Origin: Nipponacmea schrenckii | Taxonomy: Eukaryota > Mollusca > Gastropoda > Lottiidae | Direction of reading: 5' to 3' | DNA length: 64,000 nt | Assembly: GCA_030562195.1 (NCBI GenBank) | Contig: CM060203.1 | Coordinates: forward strand, 6,152,208 to 6,216,207 | Part shown: positions 20,617-32,100 of the stretch, piece by piece | Numbering within the stretch: the first letter of the stretch is position 1 | Layout: each line of letters opens with the position of its first letter | Notes under the pieces: model-generated | What the model saw: the letters and a program-made list of their open reading frames with translations, nothing else | The model's database searches: none | What the model was told of the DNA's origin: nothing | Made by a program: the position numbers and the translations under genes

Positions 20617-23479
20617 AGTAGTATATCCATGCTGTCCTCAATACAAGTAAATTCAAGACACAATATTTAGAAAGATCAGAAGGAAGTGTTACTTTAATTA
20701 AGCGAATAATAAAAACCTAATTACGTGATGTTCGTTAAGGTTTCAGTGAATGACATTTTCAAATTCAACTTAAACGAATGTTTTCGTGAATAAATTGTTA
20801 TATATTTGTATATACATTATTGTGTTGTGATATAATGAAGACTGAGGCAGGAAAACAATGGAACCACTGTGATAATATGACCTAATATATTGTAGTCAAG
20901 TTTGTCAAAATATAATTGGTTTAACAATTAAAATTTGTAAAAGTTGTTATATTGATGATTTACGTTCATTCCAATTTTCATTCAGACGTCTATCTGTGGA
21001 TCTTACAATTCAACTTAAGTTAAGAGTTACGTTTAAAAAAGCACATGTGCGGTTAAATACCTGAGCTGTAGTCAGACATGTCTGGTAGATATAAACTCAA
21101 CAGTAGTCCTGATTGTTATGTAAATGAAGTGAACTATAAATAGTAGTAATAGAGTAATAAAATAAGAGTATATTGATGTTGTATTGAATGTTACTGTCTG
21201 GATCTATATAGATACTTACAGCCGGTTTATCATTAGCCTTATAACTCAGGTCAATACACAATATACTCTCATTTATAACCTGGAATTATCAACTATGTAT
21301 TACTAAGTGGAACTATGTCTGATGGAATGTTTAGTTGTATGTGTACACTTAGAGATGGTGGTCTCATGTAACACTATGTGGAAATAGACGGGATGTTTAC
21401 TTAATGCTGGCTATTTCTTATGATTATAGTCTCATGGCATGCTGTGATTATTTGACCCGGAAGTGTAAACTATGTATTACTATATGTAAACCTACAATGG
21501 AAGGTGTCCAGGTGGATATTTTGAGAATTGACTATGACTCGAGATTCTGATCCCAGAGTAACTGTGCTGTTGTTTGTTGACTTGGGATTAGATACATTGT
21601 ATGACAATGTAGATTACTTCAGAGTGATTTCCAGGTTGATAGTATGAGACGGGGTCTCAAAGAAATAATGACGTGATTTTATAAAATGTATGATCTAATA
21701 TGTCATAAACGTGAGTGAATATTAATATTAATTGATATGCAGACCATTAGAGATGCTGGTCTCAAGACAATTAGACTTGTGATGTTTGACCATCAATTGG
21801 TAACTATGAATGATAATGTGTAATATTAAAGAGAATGTTGTTTTATGATGACTAATTGGGGGTGAGATATCAACATGCTTTTATTAATAATAATATTAGG
21901 ATTGTAATGTGATAGTTTGTTATTCGATACAGTATACAAGAGAATGGGATATACCAGATATATGTTGTTATTATTATACATGCCAAGGTGTATATCATTT
22001 CCTTTGAATCAAGCTAGTTGTATTACATGATAACATTTTGGAAATTATGAAGAGGTAATCTGTTGACAATATCTAAATAAAGGGTATATCTAACACGATA
22101 GAAGGTGTATATATTAGAGATTGATATTTGTGGTTTTGTTCCAATGATTCATTTTCCTTTGAATCAGACAGGTTGTATGATAACATTTTAAACGTTATGA
22201 GGAGGTGATCTGTTGATATTATCTAAAAAAAAGGATATATCTAACACGATGTATTAACGACATCTGATTATAAGATGTCATGACTAAAGTGTGATTAATA
22301 GTTAAAGTTTAAAGTCAATTAGAACTAAATAAAACATCAAAATGATTCAATGTGACTTCCAACAGATTTTTACTATAGTGTACAATGTAAGTATTAAATT
22401 CATCAGTAATCAGAAATGAGTTATAGACTACTGATTATCAGTTGTCTGGGATCCTGAACATAGCCCTGATGTTTCTTGACAGACTTCCTTACAGTGTTGT
22501 CCCTGTAGAACTCCATTCATTTCATTTCACTTACAGTTGTCCCCCCTATGGACTCTGCCTGTACTTAGTTTCTAGAGTCTGACACCCTCACTGTGTATAA
22601 TAATTCTCCTGCCATATATCCCCTAGTAATTATTTCCTACCTTTCTGGAACAATGTTGTACAGACCACACCAGGCCAGGAAGTCCAGGGTTCTTTTCCTA
22701 GCAATCTTACTGTTGATTCAGTTTCCTAACCCATTAGTCCTAGTCATTTAGTACTGCCACTGATTTAAAAGATAATTACAACAGTTGTTACTTACAATTT
22801 TCAACAGGTCTCCCAGGTATTCCCTTGTCCCCATAGCGTGTCAATATCGCTGTGTGACTTGTGGACATCATAATGCGAATTGTGGATAAATGATATATAT
22901 TATGTAATTTATCTGCCTCTGTAGAATTTTGAAATATATCTTGTGATAATTGTGGATGCCTGTGTGTAGTTCATAGATATCCCCCCTCCCCCCTTCCCCT
23001 TTATGGTATTGCAATTACTTGAAGATGTTGAAAACTATGGACACATGTTTTCGAAGACTGAATTTAAGTTCATTATTTCATGTTTTAGTTTGTATTAAGC
23101 TCCAGGTTGAGAACAAGTTAACAATGTACCAATGTTAGTATTAATACCAACATGACCTAGAAACAAACAATTCACTAGTGATAAACTCTAGATAAATAAA
23201 CAACCCACTTCATTCATCCATCATTCTACTGTGCTATATACATTATAGTCTATTAGTCAGTTGGTTTTAATTCTCTCCTATCATCCTGATTGTATTTCTA
23301 ATGATGAGGTTGGCAGTAGATGTTAATAGTGTTACTACTAATTACAGACTGCTGGGAGATATTTATGTCGATAAATTAGCTGAGCATTTTTCGTGAATTT
23401 TAATACTGATGCTAAAAGAAATATTAATCAGTTAAAATTACGTCATTTCCACAGGATTTATAATAATTTCATTTGATTA

Positions 23480-23960
23480 TGGTTTGTATTAGTTTATATG
23501 TTTTTGAAGGTTTTTATTATGTATAAAGGTTTTTGTATTGTTTAAGGTTTTATAATATTGATGGTTTTGTATATTTTTGTAAGTATTTTTGTAGGTTTTG
23601 TGTTGAAAGTATTTTTAAGGTTTGTGGTATTTGAAGGTTTTTGTAGTATTTGAAATTTTTTAGGTTTTGTGTATTTGAAAATTTGTATTTTGGGATTAAG
23701 GATTTTGTAGGTTTGTGTTATTTATGGTTTTGTGTAATTGAAAGTATTTTTGAAGGTTTTGTGTATTTATGGTTTTGTGTAATTGAAAGTATTTTTAAGT
23801 TTTGTGTAATTTATGGTTTTGTGTAATTGAAAGTATTTTTTAAGGTTTTGTGTAATTGAAGGTTTTGTGTAATTGAAGGTTTTATTCTGTGTTTTGTGTA
23901 ATTGTAAGTTTTAGTTATAGGTCTAAAATTGTGGTATTGTATGTCTTGTGTTTAAGTTGT
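23480..23960 (+). repeat. Degenerate TTTTGTGTAATTGAA repeat
   Basis: The phrase GGTTTTGTGTAATTGAAAGT and shorter variants recur irregularly, most clearly at 23720-23890. There is no fixed period; it looks like an old decaying simple repeat. Confidence 0.6.
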
Positions 23961-24344
23961 AAAGTGATTTTTAGGGTTTTGTCTGTAACTTCTCTGATAG
24001 TTTACTCAAATTTTGTAATGTAAGTGGTACTTAACATTCCTAAATAGAAAACTTAAGCTTCAATTACTGGGTACTGTTTTCATAATAGATATATTTAGGA
24101 TCAATAACAATTTATTGTAATTTGAATAACCTGAGCAATAAACATTAGTTTTGTGTGCAACTGATTCCTAATTACATTAGTGTTTGGTGGGGCTTAACCT
24201 TTAACCCCTTCCATGACATTGAAGTTGTACTCAACCCCTTCATCCTAAAAATCTTTAACTATCTAGTAACAAAACTTATCCCCACTTCTACTATACAGTA
24301 AAAAACGGATAACGTTCAATATCACCAGAAACCAATCTTTATCA

Positions 24345-24690
24345 GATGAAACAATATCATAAATACACAAAACACAATAATACAACACATTATCACAATA
24401 ATACAACACAATATCACAAAAATACAACACAATATCACAAAATCAACACGATATCACATCACAATATGACAACAATAAAACACAATATGACAACAATACA
24501 ACACAATATCACAATAATACAACACATTATCACAACAATACAACACAATATCACAAAAATACAACACAATATCACAAAATACAACACGATATCCCATCAC
24601 AATATGACAACAATACAACACAATATGACAACAATACCACACAATATGACAACAATACAACACAATATCACAACAATAAAACTCTCAGAC
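24345..24690 (+). repeat. Simple array of ACACAATATCACAACAATAC units
   Basis: Short units of about 15-20 bp (AACACAATATCACAA, AACACAATATGACAACAAT) tandemly repeated about 18 times. The plus- and minus-strand open frames here are artefacts. The reverse complement of the same motif forms a second array about 400 bp away. Confidence 0.85.
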
Positions 24691-25039
24691 AATAACAACG
24701 AGAACACTAACATCTTACTAACTGGGACTAAAACAACAGATCAAATATAATACAATGTAACCGTTTATCCATAACTTCAAATACAACCCAGTTTCAACCT
24801 CCATCACTTGTACCATCCTGTGTTTATTTTTAGTAGTTGTAGTTATCTAATGTTTATTGAAGGTAGTTTTTATAATGCATGATTAAATATTACTAAATTT
24901 ACCCAGAATCACTGTAGGTCGTTCTTGTGTACTCTCAACTTTGTCTAGTCAACTTGCTGAATCGTGTGATAATATGAAGGTATTGTTGTTTTATATTTAA
25001 AAAAGGTGTATATCGTTTATGAATGTGTTGTATTATTTT

Positions 25040-25290
25040 ACAAGTGGTTGTTGATACATTGTGATACATTATGTTTAATTGTTGTTATATTGTGTTATTC
25101 TACAGTAAGATTGTTGTGTTGTGATACATGTATTGTGTTGTATTGTTGTGATACATTCTGTTTAATTGTTGTGATATTGTGTAATTTTACAGTAAGATTG
25201 TTGTGTTGTGATATTTTTTGTATTGTTGTGATATTGTGTTATTGTACAGCAAGATTGTTGTGTTATGATATTGTGTTTTATTGTTGAATA
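25040..25290 (-). repeat. Inverted counterpart of the ACACAATATCACAACAAT array
   Basis: TTGTTGTGATATTGTGT recurs at about 25147, 25168, 25208 and 25228; it is the reverse complement of the 24.4-kb motif. Units here are longer and interspersed with CAGTAAGATTGTTGTGTTGT. Confidence 0.7.
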
Positions 25291-26090
25291 ATGTTCATCA
25301 AAATGTTTCGTTAAAGGTGATAACGTTGCCAGATCTACTTGACGTTGTATTGTTATAAAAGTAGTTTTATTGTAGTGAATGTGTGTTGTTTTAAAGGGTG
25401 GCATATTCATAAAAAAAACGCCATCGAAATGTTTTGTTTAAAATTTGTAATTTGATCTAGTTATTGTTTTTAAATTTGAAGTATTTACCGTTTAATATTG
25501 AAAAGTAATGACACCTGTATTATGACCTAGTTTAACTGTTAATTACAGGTGTAACATTCAGTCCAACTTATCACTTTTAGTTAACTATATATACTCTTAG
25601 TATAGTCTGTCCTCTACTTAAACTCTTATATTTTATATACACCTTTTAGTTGTTTTAAATATTTATTTAATTTCCTTCGTCATACTTCTTTTTTTCATTA
25701 AATTTTCGTTTTTGTGTTTCGGTATTTGATATGAATTGAAAAGATGTAAGTTGAATATCAAAGGGTCTTTTTTCTTTTAAATCTTAAACTTTTTAGGTCC
25801 TACCCTTTTTCATCAGCTGACATGAGACATACTTCTTCTCCACATTTTTTTTACATAAAGTATTCAGTGTATTCTGGTGGGGAGGGTGGATTATTAAAGT
25901 AAAAGGCTCCCTTTCTTTTTCTCTTTTTTTCTGTCTTGGTCAAGTCTCACTACCAGAGAACAAACATTATCCATACTATGAATTTGGTGTTTTTATATTT
26001 TTTAACAGTATGTTTTATGTCAACCACGTAGCCATAACTACTCATTAAAATACCCTGTTTAAGTTGATTTAAAATAGTTATTTAATTGTT
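25291..26090 (+). other. Probable intron upstream of the large exon
   Basis: T-rich sequence without an open frame, ending in the 3' splice site. Its 5' limit and the preceding exon are not visible. Confidence 0.45.
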
Positions 26091-26109
26091 CTCTATTTGT
26101 GTTTTTCAG
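26091..26109 (+). promoter_or_regulatory. 3' splice site of the large exon
   Basis: Pyrimidine-rich CTCTATTTGTGTTTTTCAG directly precedes coding sequence of different composition. It sets the exon start at 26110 and rules out the longer reading frame that begins with TTG at 26086. Confidence 0.75.
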
Positions 26110-29100
26110 AGTGCTGATGAGCGATTAAGGGGAATCGGAAAGCCTGTCCCACTGACAAAACCTGTCGAGCCCCCAGAACCACCGCCTAGAGAAGAACCTC
26201 CACCTGAGATGGCAGAGCGGCGTATCCAACAGCGTCAAGGTCGGCGAGATCATTTTCGTGGAGATCAACAAGAACAGATGGAGATCAAACGTCGATCTCG
26301 TAGTGAGGGTCCGTCGCGTCGTGTTCGACAACGCGATGATAAGCGTGTTCACCAAACTGACTCTTTCGCAAAAGGTGATAACGTAGCCAGGCCTACATGG
26401 GCTGTAGAAGGGTCGTCCATAGCAACTCGTGTTTCGAGACATTCTCCACCTGCGTCTGACGATAACGGGTTTCTTCGTGATCCCGGTAGTGACTCTGACT
26501 CTTATGACAGTGATCAAAAAGTTTGGAAGAAAAATCCGTTAGTGACTCGTAAATCTCGTCGATCGGGAGCCTACAGTGATAGACGGCGCTCAAATAATGA
26601 TGGTGGTCATGTGTCAACTCGGGACAGCTTCGTATATTACAATACGTCTGGACAACAGCAAAGTGACAGCAGTACTGGAAGTTTTAAAACTAGCAATAAA
26701 TACCAGAAACTAGAGGAATTACGAAATAAGAGAATAGACATTCAAATGACATCAGACGAGGAAAATACACCCGAATCCAGGATATCTAGATTGCGGCAAC
26801 GTGCAATACAAGGCGGTTTAGGACGACAGCCGCTTAGTGAAAATAAACCGTCGAACTTGCCAGGTTCCTTCCCTACAGACAATAATACTCCTCCACCCAA
26901 AAACTTTCAAACCAATGTGTCTAGAAACAGTGCTTTATACTCCACTACCAGTCAGAACAATACTTCTAGTCAATATACACAGAATCCTAGTCCTCTTAAA
27001 CAATCCTCAAATCTTCCCAAAAACTCTCAGGGGAACTATTTACCACAGCATAATGTATCTCAAAGACAATTTACACAATTACGTGGTGCCAATAATCTTG
27101 TCAAAAATACTCCCCAAAACTCTGACCCTGTGCCCTTTGGATCCCCGCAAACCGCCCGTGTGATGACCTACGGGAGGATGATCAACACTGAACAGTCCAA
27201 TGTTCCTCCCTATACAGGAGTTTTATCAGATTCTGGACCCTCGACTAAAACCTCCCAGGCTCCATCTCTGGCCTTTAATAAAAATAACAGAACTACTTCT
27301 ATAGACAATGCTCATTATTCACCAGTTAAATCAAATCGTTTTGTTTACAATAGTTCACCTGAGGTCGGACGGAAATTTGACTTAAATGCTGCCCGAGGTT
27401 CGTCTATTGATTCTGTTTATGACACTGGAGTCGCCCAGCCAGAACAGCACCCACATACATCACGTGCCAATATTCTTCGTAGAATCAACCAACACAGTCA
27501 AAAAACTTCGGGGTTCCAAACCGGGATTACTTCTAAAGAAAACGGACATAATCCAGTTTACGTGAACCCTCCTGTGGATCACACAATGGAAATTCAGCGT
27601 GGCAGTGTCGTCAAATATCCGAATCAGTCATTTGGACAGACTAGACGTGGACCTCAGGTCAATGAAACAGTTGAATTGAGATTCAATTCGAATCAACATC
27701 AGTCCAATAGACCTTTCTCACCTCCTAGTGATAGAGAGTATCGAAACTTTAACCGAGCTCATAGTGAGGACTCCCTGGATGAAATAGTTCTGTCCAATGT
27801 TCAGTATCTTGAGGCTCGGCCAGGGAAAGGGAAGACGGTTAGAGGAGTCGATGTTCCCGTGTCTAAATCAGCCAGTTTACCAGACCCAAAGCGATACGGA
27901 GGTCATCCAGGCCAGAGTTATTCACGAGGTTCTAGTGAGGTTATTGGACCTTATCCATCCAATCAGGTTCAGAAAAATGTTATCCAAGGTGTCCCATATC
28001 GACAGAGAGTGGAACAATCAGAATTAGAAATTCGTGTACCGGTCCCCGGCTCAAGCAGACTGCCTCCTGAAATTAAGATAGCGGAGGAAAACCGAATGGA
28101 ACCCATGTACTATAATAGTAATATGATGAGTTTTCCTGATGGATTTGCGCTTCCGAGACAAGAACGGAAACTCTCGTACGACAGCCATACTGGTCATTCT
28201 CGCCCTACCAGTCAGTATTACGATAGAGACGACATGTCTAAATCAGATACACAGCTCAATACTGCCACGGTCGTGCCTCAGAATTATAAAGGAGATCTCC
28301 TTCATCCTCTCTCCCACTACAGTCAGCCCAAATCAGTATCCGCGGACCACTTGCTACCACCCGGAGCTATGGCAGCAGTTCATGAAAGTGGAATGTTTTC
28401 CGACGTGGATTATGACATCGAAGTTTCCGACAGGATTCGAAAATGGGAAAGCTTCATGAAGAAAACCAACGAACCGCCATCGAAGAGTCAAAATGGTCTG
28501 TCTACCATTCAAGAGAGAACTGAATTGGGAGAGTTTGGACTGACTCCCCATGACATGAGAAGGGCTCCTCCTACAGAAATACCTAGACCAATAGCTGTTA
28601 CCTCTAGCTACACCTGGTCTGCTGTGGAAAATTCGAGAAAATCTTCTACTTCAGAACCCACTGTCCATATGGTTGGGGATCCACAGCTGTTCACTCACGA
28701 GACAAATACCCATAGACTTTTTCAGTTGGTTCCTGGGGCCCGGATACACACCACCTCAACGTCAATGAGCACCTTGTATCATCCACAACCCATAACAAAA
28801 GAACACCAGGAAGTGGAGCAACGATCCATGCCGAGTCTTCATTACCCAGTCTCCCATAAACCAATCTCAGCTGGTCAACTTAGGGAAAAGATCATAATAG
28901 ACAGACAAAGCAGTTTAGAAGACAGTTCTCAAGACTCGCCGAACCTGATGGATAAAGGCAGTAAATATTTACGGTACCAAGAACTCAAGGATATCAAGGG
29001 GTCTAAAGACGAGTCTGTCAAGGATCTGTGTAAGATGTTCAATTTTAGCGAAGAAAACGAAGGTCGTCAAATTGCTAAGGTCTCTCCACATAAACAGAAC

Positions 29101-32100
29101 GATGACGAGTGGACGAAGATCATATCGGATATGGAAGATAACATCAAGAAAACAGATGTTTGGTCGCCCCACATGGAAAGCACAAAAGGAGAATCTCTGA
29201 GTATTGAAAGAGTCAAGGCTCGCACTCTTCAGACCATACCATTTTCTGATGATCCCTTTTGGAAGGAAATTGAAGAAATGACGAGTTTTGAAAGTTTAGT
29301 AGGACAGAAATCTGGAGAGAGCAAACGATCCTCATTTGATGATAATTGTATTGGGCGATTACCCAGTGAGGGGACCCAATCTCAGAACAGCACTCTACCT
29401 TCCCAGCCTCGACTCACAACATCCTCAAGAGACAGATTACAAAGATCCAAATCCTTGTACACTCCAAATATTGCTCCATTGACACTGGGTATGCCTCCAC
29501 GAAGCCACAACAGTCAGAACACTCTGGAGGATGCACTTGAAGAACTGAAGACCTCAGTGGATCGAAGCAGCACCAGAGAGAGCTTAGACTCCCGGTCATC
29601 CTCTCAGACTCAATCCTCAGCTGATCTCAAACCCTCGGCCCCAGTCAGATCATCCATGTACATAGAGAATGTTTCAACTAGAGACCAACCACGGAAGCTC
29701 AGCTGGAATCATCACCGAGGTTCCGGAGTCTACGATCTCCCACAAGATGTTTCAGCTAAGGACTTGTACACATTTTCAAGCGAACCAGGTCAAACGTTCG
29801 CTAATGTCGTCCAGGGAAATTACGCTTTAGATCCAAATCTGCTGAAATCCAAACTGCTGAGTACAGGTCTTGTCGAGGATTCTGAGGATCCTTTTTATGA
29901 AGATCGTCAACCGCCACAACGCCGAGACTCAGCTCGATACCAAGAGACCGTCAGTATGGAGAGTAAACCAGTAGCAATGGCAGCGCCCAGGAGACCACAA
30001 CAATCGGAAGATAAACGGAATCAAGTGAGTGAGTCTATGGAAGATTTACGTCTATTAGCCAGGAATGTTGAAAACAAAATTGAATTAATCAAAAACAAGC
30101 TTGTACAGGCAGATGATACTAATCTTGATAAAATTTTGCTTGCTTTAAGAAAATTCTCTCCATCTACTGGACCGAAATCACCAGAGATTAGGTCCGACTC
30201 TATGCATGATTTCTACTATAACAAACACTCTAAGCTTTCTGATGCTTTGACTGAGCTTGAAAGAATCTATAAGAATCTTGATTTAGAGAATGATGCTCTG
30301 TTTGATCGAGCTGAAAGGCGTGATTATCCCCTGTATCGAAAGCCTTCTCCTCCGCCAGAATCCATCCTTCCCCTCAAGCGTGAGACTACCAGCTTGTCCA
30401 TTAACATAGCTCCTCCTTCTTACGGTAACAAAGCTGATATTGAAAAACAGACTCAATCTGAATTTGATGCAATTTCTAAATCTTTTCAAGCGATCCTCGA
30501 TGAAGTTAACCAGACCTCAGCTGTGACGACCAGCTCCGAAGATGTGTGGATTTCTGGTGCCCAGTCAACGCCCGACTCTCCACGACTACCAATGAAGGTA
30601 ACACTCAAGTCTACACAGATTCCGTCTCCAACATCAAGGTCACCGAATACTTCAGTTTCTACGGTAACTGATTCTGATCAGAAACGACTGCGGAAATCAC
30701 GTCAACGTTTTCGTTCGAAAGTTCCAGATATAGTTGGCGATGATGTCGCAATACGAAAAGCTAGGTCTAAATCCTCGCCTCGGTTGGATGGAACGTCGGT
30801 TGTTTTACCTTCTCCCACCACAGCTGACTATCTCAACCCCAGAGAGATGATTGCTGCCAAGGGGAGGATACGAATTCGACCAGAACGGGAACCAGACGTC
30901 ATGCATGATGACATGGCATACAGAAGTCTAGCGTCCAAACCACAAGAGACTACAATCACTGCCAAATCTTCAATTCAAATCGAACTCTCCAGTCCTGAAA
31001 TGAGTCCTCAATGTCTACCAGAGCAGACATTTCATTTACAATTCGATGACAATCAGTCGGCAGCATTGTCCGTCCAGGTCCCGGATGATAAGAATGCAGG
31101 ATCCTCCTCTTCACCTGTCAGACATGAGCCCAAGATTATGGGTGGGATTGCTTCAAGCAGTCCAGGACATCTAAAGCAAATCTGTAAGATTTCATCTCTA
31201 CCAACTAAAATTCAACCGAAGGAAATAGTAACAGCCACGAGAAAGGAGAATCCCCAAGAAAATGAATTAACAAAGGTAGTAAATGTTCCTAAAGAGTCAA
31301 CAGTGGTACCCGAAGCTCTTCAGAAGAACGAGGCTCCCAATCCGACAACTACTATGTCATCATCTATTAAAATTACAGCCACTGATCCTAAAGATTCGAA
31401 CACAACAGAATTGTCAACCACAGTTATAAAGAAACAGGCGAACGCTCCCCCTAAAGATCAGGAATTAGTAAAACCCAAAACTGTTACTTCTGTGGTGGAA
31501 ATTCCAAAAGTTCAGACTCCAAAAGTCATATCGGAACCAAGAGAAGCTGTTGAAATTAAGATACCCGCAACAATTGAACCAGTACCAAAATCTTCAAAGC
31601 AAACCACCAAAGTGTCCACTTCCTGTACGACGAAAATTGCTCCTAGTACAACCAATACTGATGCATTGGTCTCTCCAAAAACTGCTACATCCAAAGTTCA
31701 GCCGGCCAAAACTCAAACTTATTCATCAAAATCGGATCCAAAAGTAGTCACCAAACCAATTTCAGCCAAAACACAACCACCAAAACTAGACAGTAAAAAA
31801 TTAGCCAAATTTGTTCAAACAGAGAAAAAATCAGAAAAGGCCGAAATTGAGGTAAAACCTACCAAAAGCTCAAAACTCCGTGTTGCTTCTAAAGCACCTA
31901 CTCTCAAGATTGCTGCCGCCCCGCCGAAAACTGTCAAAACTGAATTGAAATTATCAACAGGCGTCAAGCCTAAATGCTCAGAATCAGAAACACCATTAAA
32001 ATTACCAGAAAAAGAGATCGTAATCAAGCTTCCAGGAACTAATCAAAAGGCAGAAAATCTTCCAACAGCTTCGACGAAACAGACGGAGGTGAAACCAACA

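Larger units (their letters stand above)
19790..24340. other. Long gene-free stretch
   Basis: AT-rich sequence with no convincing open frame. It holds G-runs near 20104, a G-rich tract at 20567-20616, a short SINE-like tail fragment at about 22505-22535 (GAACTCCATTCATTTCATTT) and a degenerate TG/T-rich repeat at 23480-23960. It may include introns or 5' exons of the large gene at 26110, but I cannot place any. Confidence 0.35.

Noticed and set aside
24346..24750. 134-residue open frame rich in His/Asn/Thr
   Set aside because: Simple-repeat translation; the opposite strand is also open.
26086..26109. N-terminal extension of the large frame starting at a TTG
   Set aside because: These bases are a pyrimidine tract ending in CAG, a typical 3' splice site; TTG is not an expected eukaryotic start.
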